DNA of 64,000 bases, from NCBI RefSeq assembly GCF_001591345.1, contig NZ_BCUS01000024.1, positions 1-64,000 on the forward strand, given 5' to 3'. The DNA comes from Variovorax boronicumulans NBRC 103145 (GTDB lineage Bacteria > Pseudomonadota > Gammaproteobacteria > Burkholderiales > Burkholderiaceae_C). Below, piece after piece: positions 34,499 through 43,670 of this stretch (its first letter is position 1; the number at the start of each line of letters is the position of its first letter). Under the pieces are notes generated by a model. That model worked only from the letters and a program-made list of their open reading frames with translations, searched no databases and was not told the DNA's origin. A program made the translations under genes and the position numbers.

Positions 34499-35386
34499 GC
34501 TTTCTGTGAGGCGTTTCGCACGAAGCGCTACCCGAAGACCGAACTGCAGGCCCTGCTGCCGGGCTACCTGAGCGCGGTGACCATCACGCAGCACCTGCAC
34601 GCCAACCGTGCGCGCGGCTCGTCCGCAAACAAGGACATCCAGCTGCTGTCGCGCATGTTCCGCCTGGCGCGGGTGCGCTGGGGCCTGACCACCTTCAACC
34701 CGTGCGGGGGGATCGAGTACTTGCCGGAAACACCACGCGACCAGTACGTCAGCGACCAGCGCTACGGCCAGATCTACGAAGCGGCGAGTCCGGTGCTGCA
34801 GTGCATGCTCGAGATCAGCACCCAGACCGGCGCGCGGGCCGGCATGATCTTCGACATCAGGATCGGCGACTTCAACGAAGACCGCATCGAACTGCGCGTG
34901 ACGAAGAAGCGCAACGAGAAGGGCCACGTGACGAAGACCTACGCCATGACGCCCGACCTCTGGCGGGCGCTGACACGCGCGCTCGAGCTGCGAAAGAAGA
35001 ACCGCGGGGGCGCGGCCAGTCTGCCCAGCGACTACCTGTTCATCACGAAGCAGGGCAACCCGTACGGCAAGGAAGCGTTCAAGAGCCTATGGCGCGTGGT
35101 GCGCACGAAGCTCGGCTTGGCGGCCCGGGAGATCACGTTCCACGACATGCGTGCGAAGGCGGCCTCAGACGCTGACTCGGACGTTGCTGCGCAGGAGCTG
35201 CTGCACCACGAAGACGTCAAGGTGACGAAGCGCGTGTACCGGCGCAAGGTGCCTGTCGGAACCCCCCTTGCCATCCGCAATTGGGGGGCGTGGAGAGGGC
35301 TGAAAACCTGCTGGTTTGTCAGAACACCCCCTCATTTGTCAGACGCAAAGAAAAACGGGTCAGAGCTTTTGGCCCTAACCCGTTGA
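34499..35386 (+). pseudogene. Tyrosine integrase, 5'-truncated
   Basis: The open frame begins after a stop at 34496-34498 with no ATG; a GTG at 34577 would give 269 residues. The core-binding domain is only partly present (SSANKDIQLLSRMFRLARVR). The catalytic domain is intact: STQTGARAGMIFDIRI (Arg I), TFHDMRAKAASD (His-x-x-Arg), LLHHEDVKVTKRVYRRK (His and Tyr). The N-terminal arm/SAM-like region, about 70 to 100 residues in relatives, is missing. The C-terminal tail after KVPVGTPL runs through a homopolymer region and is unlike relatives. It ends 16 bases from the CCA end of tRNA-Pro, the expected position for an integrase at its attachment site. Possibly inactive. Confidence 0.75.
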
Positions 35387-35401
35387 TCTATCTACTGATT
35401 T

Positions 35402-35478
35402 TGGTCGGTGTGAAAGGATTCGAACCTTCGACCCCTTGCACCCCATGCAAGTGCGCTACCAGGCTGCGCCACACACCG
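35402..35478 (-). tRNA. tRNA-Pro (GGG anticodon)
   Basis: 77 bases on the minus strand. Acceptor stem CGGTGTG/CACACCG, D-arm with AGCCTGGTA, anticodon stem CTTGC/GCAAG around loop ATGGGGT giving anticodon GGG, T-arm with GGTTCGAAT, discriminator A and an encoded CCA (35402-35404). The 3' end points at the truncated integrase, making this gene the attachment site of the island. Confidence 0.96.
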
Positions 35479-35504
35479 AAGCTCTCGATTATAGCGGGCT
35501 AAAT

Positions 35505-35963
35505 TCAGTGTCCGACAGTCAACAGCTCACGAATTTCAAAGAGTTCGCGGCGAAGGTGCAACAACTGCGACAGGTCGACGGTCTGCGTGGCCGCGGCGGG
35601 CCCAGGTTCGTCCTGCACGGCGGCATCGAATTCTTCCTGGCCGATCTCGATGGCCTCCAGGCCTTCGAGCGGCACTTCACCTGCCTTGCGACGGTCGCGC
35701 TCGCCCTGCGTGAGTTCCTGCAGCTTGTTGCGCGCACCGCTGATGGTGAAGCCCTGGTCGTAGAGCAGGTCGCGGATGCGGCGGATCATCAGCACCTCGT
35801 GGTGCTGGTAGTAGCGACGATTGCCGCGCCGCTTCATCGGGCGCAGCTGCGTGAACTCCTGCTCCCAATAGCGCAGCACGTGCGGCTTCACGCCACAGAG
35901 TTCGCCGACCTCACCGATGGTGAAGTAGCGTTTGACGGGAATCGGCGGGAGCGTTTTCTCCAT
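35505..35963 (-). CDS. MerR-family transcriptional regulator
   Basis: 152 residues from ATG 35963; a TTG three codons upstream is an alternative. The winged helix is IGEVGELCGVKPHVLRYWE near residue 16, then LRPMKRRGNRRYYQHHEV and RIRDLLYDQGFTISGARNKL. No cysteine-rich metal site follows; the C-terminal part is acidic and helical. A MerR gene at the end of the thrS-ihfA operon, before a tRNA-Pro, is a conserved arrangement in beta- and gamma-proteobacteria. Target genes unknown. Confidence 0.88.
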   Translation of the reverse strand: MEKTLPPIPVKRYFTIGEVGELCGVKPHVLRYWEQEFTQLRPMKRRGNRRYYQHHEVLMIRRIRDLLYDQGFTISGARNKLQELTQGERDRRKAGEVPLEGLEAIEIGQEEFDAAVQDEPGPAAATQTVDLSQLLHLRRELFEIRELLTVGH

Positions 35964-36027
35964 TGAAATCAAGACTGTGCGCGGGAAACCTCATAGATTA
36001 CTCTACGCGGCCGCACAGCACCAAGCA

Positions 36028-36402
36028 CTATTCCGCGCCCAGGCTCCACTCGACTTCGGAAGTGCCGCCCTGCGGCTCGATGCTGCCCTGGATCTGCTCC
36101 TTGAGCTTGGCGCTCGCATGGAAGGTGGCCACGCGGCGTTCGCCGATCGGAATGGCTTCGCCGGTGCGCGGGTTGCGCCCGGGACGCGGCGCCTTCACGC
36201 GGATCTGGAAATTGCCGAAGCCCGAGATCTTCACGTCCGTGCCTTCGATCAGGCTGCTGGCCACGAGCTCGAAGAACGCCTCCACCATGTCCTTCGATTC
36301 ACGCTTGTTCAGGCCGATCTGCTCGAACAGCAGGTCGGCCAGGTGCGCCTTGGTGAGCGCCGGCGTTTCGAGGGCTTCGAGCGTGAATTCGGCGGCGTTC
36401 AT
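36028..36402 (-). CDS. ihfA: Integration host factor subunit alpha
   Basis: 124 residues. HU/IHF fold: ALTKAHLADLLFEQIGLNKR near 18, DMVEAFFELVASSLIEG, VKISGFGNFQIRVKAPRPGR with the DNA-clamping beta-arm, and NPRTGEAIPIGERRVATFHA. IhfA pairs with IhfB to bend DNA. ATG 36402 has GAGAGG six bases upstream, which overlaps the pheT stop region; the ATG at 36408 is too close to that site. The N- and C-termini are somewhat extended, as is common in Comamonadaceae. Part of the thrS operon. Confidence 0.95.
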   Translation of the reverse strand: MNAAEFTLEALETPALTKAHLADLLFEQIGLNKRESKDMVEAFFELVASSLIEGTDVKISGFGNFQIRVKAPRPGRNPRTGEAIPIGERRVATFHASAKLKEQIQGSIEPQGGTSEVEWSLGAE

Positions 36403-36404
36403 CT

Positions 36405-38846
36405 TCATCCTCTCAAGCGGCCGCCCAGGGTGGCGCCCAGTTGTTCGACGATTGCACGGACAGCGGGTTCGACCTGCTCGTCCGTCAGCGTGGCGGCATC
36501 GCTCTGGAAGGTCAGGCGCACGGCCATGCTCTTCTCGCCCGGTGCCAGCGCACCCGGCGCCGCCACGGCGCCTTCGCGCAACGGCTGCGGACGGTAGATG
36601 TCGAACAGCGTCGCATCGCGCAGCAGGCCCGAGGCGGACGCGCCCGCGCGGATGGCCTGCATCAGCGCGTCGTGCGACACCGCTTCGGCCACGACCACCG
36701 CGATGTCGCGTTCGACGGCCTGGTGCTTGGGCACCGGCTGCGCCACGGGCACGGGCCGCGCCGTGACGGCGTCGAGGTCGAGTTCGAACAGCACGGGCGC
36801 CTGGGTGAAGTCCCACTTCTGGCGCCAGCGCGGATGCAGTTCGCCGATGAAGCCGATGGCCTGGCCGTCGAGCAGCACACGGGCCGAACGACCGGGGTGC
36901 AACGCGGGGTGCTCGGCCGCTTCGAAGGTCGGCACGCGCGGTGCGAGCAGCGCTTCGACATCACCCTTGACGTCGTAGAAGTCAACACGCTGCGGCTTGC
37001 CGTCCCAGCGCGACGCCTCGGCATCGCCCCAGGCCAGGCCGGCCACGCGCATGGGCTGGTTCACGCCGCGCACGGTGCTGTCGGTGGTGACAACGCTGTC
37101 GTCGCGCAGGAACACGCGGCCCAGCTCGAACACGCGCACGCGCGGTGCCTTGCGGTCGAGGTTGAACTTGAGCACCTGCAGCAGCGAACCGAGCAGCGAC
37201 GAGCGCATCACGCTCATCTGGCTGGCGATGGGGTTCAGCAGCTTGACCGGATTGGCGTTGCCCGCCAGGTCCTGCTCCCAATGCGCCTCGACAAAGCTGA
37301 AGTTGATGGTTTCCTGGTAACCCAGCGCTGCAACGCTGCGACGCACCGCGAAGCGGCTGCGCTGCGCTTCGGGACGAACGCGGGCAGTGATGGGCGCGAG
37401 CGGCGCGGTGGTCGGCAGGTTGTTGAAGCCGATCAGGCGCGCCACTTCTTCGATGAGGTCTTCCTCGATCAGCAGGTCGAAGCGGTGCGGCGGCGGCGTG
37501 ACTGTCAGCGTGCCTTCGCCTTCGGTGATCGCGAAACCGAGGCGGTGGAGCGCATCGGCGCATTGCGCCTGCGTCAGCGGCATGCCGATGACACGTGCGG
37601 CGCGGGCCACGCGCAGCGTGACGGGCGCGGCTTCGGGCAGGCGCAGCGTCTGGTCGTCCATCTTGCCGGCTTCGCCGCCGCAGATCTCGATGACCAGTTG
37701 CGTGATGCGCTCGATGATCTGCACCGTGCGGCTCGGGTCAACGCCGCGCTCGTAGCGGTGGCCGGCGTCGGTCGAGAAGTTGAAGCGGCGCGAACGGCCT
37801 TGCACGGCCTCGGGCCACCAGAACGCGGCCTCGACGTAGATGTTGCGCGTGTCGTCGGTCACCGAGGTGGCGTCGCCGCCCATGATGCCGGCGAGCGATT
37901 CGACTTCGCGGTCGTCGGCGATCACGCCGACCTTTTCGTCGACGGTGATCGTCGTGCCGTTGAGCAGCTTGAGCTGTTCGCCCGCCTTGCCCCAGCGCAC
38001 CGTGAGGCCGCCGTGGATCTTGTCGAGGTCGAAGATGTGGCTGGGCTGGCCGTACTCGAACATCACGTAGTTCGAGATGTCGACCAGCGGCGTCACGCTG
38101 CGCTGGCCGCAGCGCGCGAGGCGCTCGACCATCCACGCGGGCGTGGCGACCTTGGTGTTCACGCCGCGCACGATGCGACCCGAGAAGCGGCCGCACAGGT
38201 CGGGTGCCTCGACCTTGACGGGCAGCACATCGGAGAACGACGTGGCCACGGCCGCGATGGCCGGCGTCTTCAGCGGTGCGCCGGTGAGTGCGGCGAGTTC
38301 GCGCGCCACACCGTACACGCTCAGGCCGTGCGCCAGGTTCGGCGTGAGCTTGAGCGTGAGCAGCGCGTCGTCGAGCTTGAGCACGTCGCGCACGTCGGCA
38401 CCGAGGGGCGCGTCGGCGTCGAGTTCAAGCAGACCGCCGTGGTCTTCGCTCAGCTTCAGCTCGCGCGCCGAGCACAGCATGCCCTGGCTCTCGACGCCGC
38501 GCAGCTTGCCCAGCTTGATGAGGAAGGGCTTGCCGTCTTCACCCGGCGGCAGTTCGGCGCCGACGAGGGCGCACGGCACCTTGATGCCGACGCGCGCATT
38601 GGGCGCGCCGCACACGATGTTCAGTAAAGCGCCCTGCCCCACGTCGACCTGGCACACGCGCAGGCGATCGGCATTCGGGTGCTGCTCGGCTTCCTTGATT
38701 TCGCCGACCACGATGCGCGTGAAAGGCGGGGCCACCGGACGGCGCTCTTCGACCTCGAAGCCACCCATGGTGAGCGTTTCGGCCAGTGCGGCGCTGTCGA
38801 GGGGCGGGTTGCAGAACTCGCGCAGCCAGGATTCCGGGAATTGCAT
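36405..38846 (-). CDS. pheT: Phenylalanyl-tRNA synthetase beta subunit
   Basis: 813 residues. It begins MQFPESWLREFCNPPLDSAA. The EMAP-like tRNA-binding domain is at about 40-150 (VVGEIKEAEQHPNADRLRVC, VCGAPNARVGIKVPCALVG). B3/B4, B5 and the core domain follow, with EDLIEEVARLIGFNNLPTT near 460-480. The C-terminal anticodon-binding FDX-ACB domain spans about 720-813 (KHQAVERDIAVVVAEAVSH). Forms an alpha2-beta2 enzyme with PheS and carries the editing function. Ends two bases before the ihfA start. Confidence 0.97.
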   Translation of the reverse strand: MQFPESWLREFCNPPLDSAALAETLTMGGFEVEERRPVAPPFTRIVVGEIKEAEQHPNADRLRVCQVDVGQGALLNIVCGAPNARVGIKVPCALVGAELPPGEDGKPFLIKLGKLRGVESQGMLCSARELKLSEDHGGLLELDADAPLGADVRDVLKLDDALLTLKLTPNLAHGLSVYGVARELAALTGAPLKTPAIAAVATSFSDVLPVKVEAPDLCGRFSGRIVRGVNTKVATPAWMVERLARCGQRSVTPLVDISNYVMFEYGQPSHIFDLDKIHGGLTVRWGKAGEQLKLLNGTTITVDEKVGVIADDREVESLAGIMGGDATSVTDDTRNIYVEAAFWWPEAVQGRSRRFNFSTDAGHRYERGVDPSRTVQIIERITQLVIEICGGEAGKMDDQTLRLPEAAPVTLRVARAARVIGMPLTQAQCADALHRLGFAITEGEGTLTVTPPPHRFDLLIEEDLIEEVARLIGFNNLPTTAPLAPITARVRPEAQRSRFAVRRSVAALGYQETINFSFVEAHWEQDLAGNANPVKLLNPIASQMSVMRSSLLGSLLQVLKFNLDRKAPRVRVFELGRVFLRDDSVVTTDSTVRGVNQPMRVAGLAWGDAEASRWDGKPQRVDFYDVKGDVEALLAPRVPTFEAAEHPALHPGRSARVLLDGQAIGFIGELHPRWRQKWDFTQAPVLFELDLDAVTARPVPVAQPVPKHQAVERDIAVVVAEAVSHDALMQAIRAGASASGLLRDATLFDIYRPQPLREGAVAAPGALAPGEKSMAVRLTFQSDAATLTDEQVEPAVRAIVEQLGATLGGRLRG

Positions 38847-38891
38847 CTCTTCGATCTCGATCTGGTTTTTCTATCTGTGGAGGGGGCGTGC

Positions 38892-39968
38892 TTACTGGAA
38901 CTGCGAGAGAAAACGCAGGTCGCCGTCGAAGAACAGGCGCAGGTCGTTCACGCCGTAGCGCAGCATGGTGAGCCGGTCGGGGCCCATGCCGAAGGCGAAG
39001 CCGATGTAGCGCTCGGGGTCGAGGCCCATGTTGCGCACGACGTTCGGGTGCACCTGGCCCGAGCCGGCGACTTCGAGCCAGCGGCCGGCCAGCGGGCCGC
39101 TCGCGAACTGGATGTCGATCTCGGCGCTCGGCTCGGTGAACGGGAAGAAGCTGGGGCGGAAGCGCAGCACGAGGTCGTCGCGCTCGAAGAAAGTGCGGCA
39201 GAAGTCGGTGAAGACAACCTTCAGGTCCTTGAAGCTGACGTTCTCGCCGAGCCACAGGCCTTCGCACTGGTGGAACATGGGCGAATGGGTGGCGTCGCTG
39301 TCGACACGGTAGGTGCGGCCGGGCGCGATCACGCGGATCTCGGGCGCCTTCACGGTGCCGGTGGTGTCGGCAGCAGCAGCGGCGAACTCGGCCGCGTACT
39401 TCTTGGTGTGCTGGTGGGCGTAGCGCACCTGCATCGGGCTGGTGTGCGGACGCAGGTTGTAGGGAATGCCGTCGTCGCCCTTGAGGTCGACGTAGAAGGT
39501 GTCCTGCATCGAACGCGCCGGGTGGTTCGGCGGGTTGTTGAGCGAGGTGAAGCTGTGCCAGTCGCTCTCGATCTCGGGGCCGTCGGCCACGTCGAAGCCC
39601 ATGCTCGAGAAGATCTCTTCGATGCGCTCCAGCGTGCGGCTCACGGGGTGCAGTCCGCCGCCGGCGCGATGGCGGCCGGGCAGGCTCACGTCGAGCGCTT
39701 CGGCGCGCAGCTGCAGCGAGAGTTCTTCATCGGCGAGTTGCTGGCGGCGATCGGTCAGTGCAGCCTCGATGGCCTGCTTGCCGACGTTGATCGCGGCACC
39801 GCGGGACTTCTTCTCTTCGACACTCAGCGCAGCCATGCCCTTCATCAGCTCGGTGATGCGGCCCGACTTGCCGAGGAACTGGGCCTTGGCGTTTTCGAGC
39901 TCTGCGGGCGTTTTCGCTTCGGCGAAGGCGGCGCGTGCGGTGTCGACCAGGGAGTCCAACTCGTTCAT
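38892..39968 (-). CDS. pheS: Phenylalanyl-tRNA synthetase alpha subunit
   Basis: 358 residues from ATG 39968 ([20 protein letters not shown]). An N-terminal coiled coil covers about 1-90, followed by the class II core with motif 2 ([17 protein letters not shown]) and motif 3 ([17 protein letters not shown]). It charges tRNA-Phe. The rplT-pheS gap of 112 bases contains a U-tailed hairpin, annotated separately. 45 bases separate its stop from the pheT start. Confidence 0.97.
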   Translation of the reverse strand: MNELDSLVDTARAAFAEAKTPAELENAKAQFLGKSGRITELMKGMAALSVEEKKSRGAAINVGKQAIEAALTDRRQQLADEELSLQLRAEALDVSLPGRHRAGGGLHPVSRTLERIEEIFSSMGFDVADGPEIESDWHSFTSLNNPPNHPARSMQDTFYVDLKGDDGIPYNLRPHTSPMQVRYAHQHTKKYAAEFAAAAADTTGTVKAPEIRVIAPGRTYRVDSDATHSPMFHQCEGLWLGENVSFKDLKVVFTDFCRTFFERDDLVLRFRPSFFPFTEPSAEIDIQFASGPLAGRWLEVAGSGQVHPNVVRNMGLDPERYIGFAFGMGPDRLTMLRYGVNDLRLFFDGDLRFLSQFQ

Positions 39969-39990
39969 AGCAACAAAAATCTTCGAGGGG

Positions 39991-40028
39991 AAATAAAAAA
40001 GAGCTGGAGCCTTTTCAAGCGCCAGCCC
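39991..40028 (-). terminator. Hairpin with U-tract between rplT and pheS (attenuator or partial terminator)
   Basis: On the minus strand GGGCTGG (40028-40022) pairs with CCAGCTC (40007-40001), and is followed by TTTTTTATTT (40000-39991). It is a rho-independent terminator shape inside the operon, 22 bases before the pheS start. A second small hairpin CCGTC-TCCG-GACGG lies just upstream (40050-40063). Enterobacteria have the pheM attenuator at the same place, but no Phe-rich leader frame is seen here. It may reduce read-through into pheST or mark an mRNA processing site. Confidence 0.65.
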
Positions 40029-40080
40029 TTGAGCCGTGGGCGCAAGAAGCCGTCCGGAGACGGCGACCTGCTGTGCAAAA

Positions 40081-40440
40081 TCAAGCAGCCAGCTTGGCCT
40101 TGACCTGCTCCACGATGCCGGCAAAAGCGGCCTTGTCGTGCACGGCGATGTCCGCAAGCATCTTGCGGTCGATCTCGATACCGGCCTTGCGGATGCCGTT
40201 GGCGAACTGGCTGTAGGTCAGGCCCAGTTCACGCGAGGCGGCGTTGATACGCGCGATCCACAGCTGACGGAACACGCGCTTCTTGGTACGGCGGTCACGG
40301 TAGGCATATTGCCCAGCCTTCATCACCGCCTGTTTGGCGACGCGGAAGACATTGCCGCGGCGACCGCGGAAACCCTTGGCGAGTGCGAGAACTTTCTTGT
40401 GGCGGGCGCGAGCCGTTACACCACGTTTGACGCGAGGCAT
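40081..40440 (-). CDS. rplT: 50S ribosomal protein L20
   Basis: 119 residues, standard length: [60 protein letters not shown] and the C-terminal globular part ending EQVKAKLAA. It binds 23S rRNA early in assembly and in enterobacteria also represses rpmI-rplT translation. It follows rpmI by 24 bases with an AAGGAG ribosome site. Confidence 0.98.
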   Translation of the reverse strand: MPRVKRGVTARARHKKVLALAKGFRGRRGNVFRVAKQAVMKAGQYAYRDRRTKKRVFRQLWIARINAASRELGLTYSQFANGIRKAGIEIDRKMLADIAVHDKAAFAGIVEQVKAKLAA

Positions 40441-40464
40441 GTGTGTACTCCTTGTTCGTCTGAG

Positions 40465-40668
40465 TTAAATGCCACGACCGGGCAGCATGGCGGCGACAGA
40501 AACCATGTTGGTCTCATGCACTGCGACTGCACCACGCAGGTGACGCTTGTTCTTGGTGGTCTTCTTCGTCAAGATGTGACGCTTGAAGGCTTGACCGCGC
40601 TTGACGGTGCCACCGGGACGAACGCGGAAACGTTTTTTCGCGCTGCTCTTGGTCTTCATTTTGGGCAT
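40465..40668 (-). CDS. rpmI: 50S ribosomal protein L35
   Basis: 67 residues: [20 protein letters not shown] at the start, then [20 protein letters not shown], and the end MLPGRGI. Standard L35. It is preceded by a 153-base untranslated gap after infC, the region where L20 autoregulates the mRNA in E. coli; an equivalent pseudoknot here is possible but not demonstrated by eye. Confidence 0.98.
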   Translation of the reverse strand: MPKMKTKSSAKKRFRVRPGGTVKRGQAFKRHILTKKTTKNKRHLRGAVAVHETNMVSVAAMLPGRGI

Positions 40669-40821
40669 GTGAATGCTCCTTTAGTTTGTGCTCGTGAGGC
40701 GCCGCGGATACTCCACGGACTTGTTGGCCCCGAGACACTTCTTTATCTCGCCCCCGCCTGCACTTCTTTCGAAATGCGGGCCAGGGCGAAATCCCTTCAA
40801 AACCCGTCTACTGCAAATGCC

Positions 40822-41436
40822 TCAGGCGGTTGCCGTGGGCGCTGCTGCCGGCGCAGCATCTGCTGCCGGCTTCGGCGCCGCGCCGCCAACCTTCTTGCGG
40901 CCCGGAGCGATCATCATGATCATCTGACGGCCTTCCAGCTTCGGGAACTGCTCGACCATGATCGTGTCGCCCAGCTCGTCGCGAATGCGCTGCAGCAGAG
41001 CCAGACCGAGCTCCTGGTGCGTGATCTCGCGGCCGCGGAAGCGCAGCGTGATCTTGCATTTGTCGCCCTCTTCAAGAAAGCGCCTGATGTTGCGCATCTT
41101 GATGTTGTAGTCGCCATCGTCGGTACCGGGCCGGAACTTGATTTCCTTGACCTCGATGACCTTCTGCTTCGACTTCGCCTCGGCTGCCTTCTTCTGCTCG
41201 TGGTACTTGAACTTTCCGTACTCGATCAGGCGGCACACGGGCGGATTTGCCGCAGCAACGACCTCCACCAGATCCACGTCGGCCTCACCCGCAAGGCGCA
41301 AGGCTTCGGAAAGGCTCATGACACCCAATGGCTCGTTTTCCGGGCCGACCAGGCGGACTTCCGGGGCCATGATTTCCCGGTTCAGGCGGTGTTGGCGTTC
41401 CTCGCGGTGGCGGCGGTCGCGAAATGCAGTAGCGAT
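40822..41436 (-). CDS. infC: Translation initiation factor IF-3, rare ATC start
   Basis: 204 residues if read from ATC at 41436, with AAGGA eight bases upstream. This gives the N-terminus [20 protein letters not shown] before [20 protein letters not shown], which matches the full-length factor. Starting at ATG 41370 would drop 22 residues that are part of the conserved N-domain. infC of other bacteria uses rare codons (ATT) for autoregulation by IF-3 proofreading, so ATC fits. N-domain about 1-95, C-domain with [19 protein letters not shown]. The tail (about 185-204) is rich in Ala and Pro. Confidence 0.9.
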   Translation of the reverse strand: MATAFRDRRHREERQHRLNREIMAPEVRLVGPENEPLGVMSLSEALRLAGEADVDLVEVVAAANPPVCRLIEYGKFKYHEQKKAAEAKSKQKVIEVKEIKFRPGTDDGDYNIKMRNIRRFLEEGDKCKITLRFRGREITHQELGLALLQRIRDELGDTIMVEQFPKLEGRQMIMMIAPGRKKVGGAAPKPAADAAPAAAPTATA

Positions 41437-41546
41437 GGTCAGAATCCTTCAAAGTTTGCTACAAAATCTGTAGCGATCGCCGCTCAGTCTTCGCGGACAG
41501 GCGGCACGATGTGGCAGAGAAACATATGGGGTGTTTCAGAGACAAA

Positions 41547-43454
41547 TCAACGCTTGTCAGCAACGTCCTGGACGAGCCGTTGCGTGAACGATTCGAGGGA
41601 CATTGCACCGAGGTCTTGATTGCCCCGGGCGCGCACTGCGACGGCACCTGCTTCCTTTTCCTTGTCACCCACGACGAGGATGTAAGGGAGCTTTTGCAAC
41701 GAATGCTTCCGTATTTTATACGTAATCTTTTCGTTGTGCAGATCCAGCTGAACTCTAAGCCCTTGATTTTGCAGCGTTTTCGCAACTTGCGCCGCGTAGT
41801 CGGCCTGTCCTTCGCTGATATTGAGCACCGCCACCTGCACCGGAGCGAGCCATGCGGGCATGGCGCCGGAGTGGTGTTCGATCAGCATGCCGATGAAGCG
41901 CTCGAGGCTGCCGACGATGGCGCGGTGCAGCATCACCGGGTGGGCGCGGCCGCTCGATTCCGTGACGTACTCGCCGCCCAGGCGCTCCGCCGTGTTGAAG
42001 TCGACCTGCATCGTGCCGCACTGCCAGTGACGGCCAATGGCGTCGCGCAGCGTGTACTCGATCTTCGGGCCGTAGAAGGCGCCGTCGCCGGGCGAAATGA
42101 CGAAGTCCACGCCCGAGCGGCGCAGCGATTCCATCACCGCGTGCTCGGCCTTGTCCCACAGTTCGTCGGAGCCGACGCGGTTCTCGGGCCGCGTCGCGAC
42201 CTTGTAGAGAATGTCCGTGAAGCCGAAGTCGGCGTAGACCTTCTGCAGCTGTGCCGTGTAGGCGATACATTCGTCGAGGATCTGGTCTTCCGTGCAGAAG
42301 ATGTGGCCGTCGTCCTGCGTGAAGCCGCGCACGCGCATGATGCCGTGCAGCGCACCGCTGGGTTCGTTGCGGTGGCACTGGCCGAACTCGCCATAGCGCA
42401 GCGGCAGGTCGCGATAGCTGCGCAGGTCGCTCTTGAAGATCAGCACGTGGCCCGGGCAGTTCATCGGCTTGAGCGCGTACTCGCGCTTCTCCGACTCCGT
42501 CGTGAACATGTTGTCGCGGTAGTTCTGCCAGTGGCCCGTCTTCTCCCACAGGCTCTTGTCCAGGATCTGCGGGCCCTTCACTTCCCAGTAGCCCGTGTCG
42601 CGGTAGATGCCGCGCATGTACTGCTCGACCTGCTGCCAGACCGCCCAGCCCTTGGGGTGCCAGAACACCACGCCCGGCGCCACTTCGTCGATGTGGAACA
42701 GGTCGAGTTCCTTGCCCAGCTTGCGGTGGTCGCGCTTCTCGGCTTCCTCGATGCGCTGGATGTACTGGTCCAGCTGCTTCTTGTCGGCCCAGGCCGTGCC
42801 GTAGATGCGCTGCAGCTGCTCGTTCTTGGCGTCGCCGCGCCAGTAGGCGCCGGCCAGCTTCGTGAGCTTGAAGACCTTCAGGAAGCGCGTGTTCGGCACG
42901 TGCGGGCCGCGGCACATGTCGACGTATTCCTGATGGTAGTACAGGCCCATGGCCTGCTCGTCGGGCATGTCTTCGACCAGGCGCAGCTTGTAGTCCTCGC
43001 CGCGCGACTTGAAGACCTCGATGACTTCCGCACGCGGCGTCATCTTCTTGATCACGTCGTAGTCCTGCGCGATCAGCTCGCGCATGCGCGCCTCGATGGC
43101 GGCCATGTCCTCGGGCGTGAACGGGCGCTCGAACGAGATGTCGTAGTAGAAGCCTTCGTCGATCACCGGCCCGATGACCATCTTGGCCGTCGGGTACAGC
43201 TGCTTCACCGCATGGCCGACCAGGTGGGCCGTCGAGTGGCGGATGATCTCCAGGCCCTCGTCGTCCTTGGGCGTGATGATCTGCAGCCTGGCGTCGCGGT
43301 CGATGACGTCGCTGGCATCGACGAGCTTGCCGTCGATCTTGCCGGCCACCGTCATCTTGGCGAGGCCGGGGCCGATGGACTGGGCCACTTCGGCCACCGA
43401 AACCGGGCCGGGGAACTCGCGGCGCGAGTTGTCGGGGAGCGTGATCTGGATCAT
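41547..43454 (-). CDS. thrS: Threonyl-tRNA synthetase
   Basis: 635 residues. The N-terminal TGS domain is 1-60 ([20 protein letters not shown]), then the editing domain ([20 protein letters not shown]), and the class II core with zinc ligands including [10 protein letters not shown] and motif 2 [14 protein letters not shown]. The anticodon-binding domain follows at the C-terminus, with [20 protein letters not shown]. First gene of the operon thrS-infC-rpmI-rplT-pheS-pheT-ihfA-merR. Its 5' leader carries an attenuator-like structure. Confidence 0.97.
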   Translation of the reverse strand: MIQITLPDNSRREFPGPVSVAEVAQSIGPGLAKMTVAGKIDGKLVDASDVIDRDARLQIITPKDDEGLEIIRHSTAHLVGHAVKQLYPTAKMVIGPVIDEGFYYDISFERPFTPEDMAAIEARMRELIAQDYDVIKKMTPRAEVIEVFKSRGEDYKLRLVEDMPDEQAMGLYYHQEYVDMCRGPHVPNTRFLKVFKLTKLAGAYWRGDAKNEQLQRIYGTAWADKKQLDQYIQRIEEAEKRDHRKLGKELDLFHIDEVAPGVVFWHPKGWAVWQQVEQYMRGIYRDTGYWEVKGPQILDKSLWEKTGHWQNYRDNMFTTESEKREYALKPMNCPGHVLIFKSDLRSYRDLPLRYGEFGQCHRNEPSGALHGIMRVRGFTQDDGHIFCTEDQILDECIAYTAQLQKVYADFGFTDILYKVATRPENRVGSDELWDKAEHAVMESLRRSGVDFVISPGDGAFYGPKIEYTLRDAIGRHWQCGTMQVDFNTAERLGGEYVTESSGRAHPVMLHRAIVGSLERFIGMLIEHHSGAMPAWLAPVQVAVLNISEGQADYAAQVAKTLQNQGLRVQLDLHNEKITYKIRKHSLQKLPYILVVGDKEKEAGAVAVRARGNQDLGAMSLESFTQRLVQDVADKR

Positions 43455-43470
43455 GTGAAAACCTCGGGGA

Positions 43471-43504
43471 GAAAAACAAAAAAGCGCGGTGGATGCCGCG
43501 CTTT
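43471..43504 (-). terminator. Leader terminator (attenuator) ahead of thrS
   Basis: On the minus strand AAAGCGCGG (43504-43496), loop CATCCA and CCGCGCTTT (43489-43481) form a perfect 9-bp stem followed by TTTGTTTTTC. It lies upstream of the thrS start on the same strand, 27 bases from the stem end, so it would stop transcription before thrS. An upstream segment CCGCGCT (43540-43534) can pair with the 5' arm AGCGCGG and would form the anti-terminator. A separate hairpin CGCTGG-TTTTT-CCAGCG (43533-43517) lies between. Confidence 0.75.
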
Positions 43505-43542
43505 GCTTGGTTGGTGCGCTGGAAAAACCAGCGAGCGCGGGG

Positions 43543-43608
43543 CTACCGGCCCTTTCCTTCGAAGAAGAAAAAGCCGCCGAATCCTTGCGGGGTAGTTCGC
43601 GGTGTCAT
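43543..43608 (-). CDS. Leader peptide of the thrS operon, Phe/Thr-rich, 21 residues
   Basis: ATG 43608 to TAG 43543. The peptide starts MTPRTTPQ (three Thr) and continues GFGGFFFF (five Phe, four in a row, codons TTT TTC TTC TTC) before a short charged end. AAAGG lies about 10 bases upstream of ATG. The stop codon is immediately followed by the anti-terminator segment CCGCGCT, so a ribosome finishing the peptide would cover it. A ribosome stalled at the Phe codons would leave it free. This is the classical layout of amino-acid attenuation. Confidence 0.7.
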   Translation of the reverse strand: MTPRTTPQGFGGFFFFEGKGR

Positions 43609-43651
43609 AACCAAGGTGCCTTTCTCGCTCTTGTTGAGTGCAGAGTGGGCG

Positions 43652-43657
43652 ATTCTA
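43652..43657 (-). promoter_or_regulatory. Candidate -10 element of the thrS operon
   Basis: TAGAAT on the minus strand, 44 bases before the leader-peptide ATG. No convincing -35 hexamer is found 16 to 18 bases upstream, where the sequence is GC-rich and overlaps the end of the thioesterase gene. The position is right for the leader transcript. Confidence 0.4.
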
Positions 43658-43670
43658 GCCGCTGCCTGCT

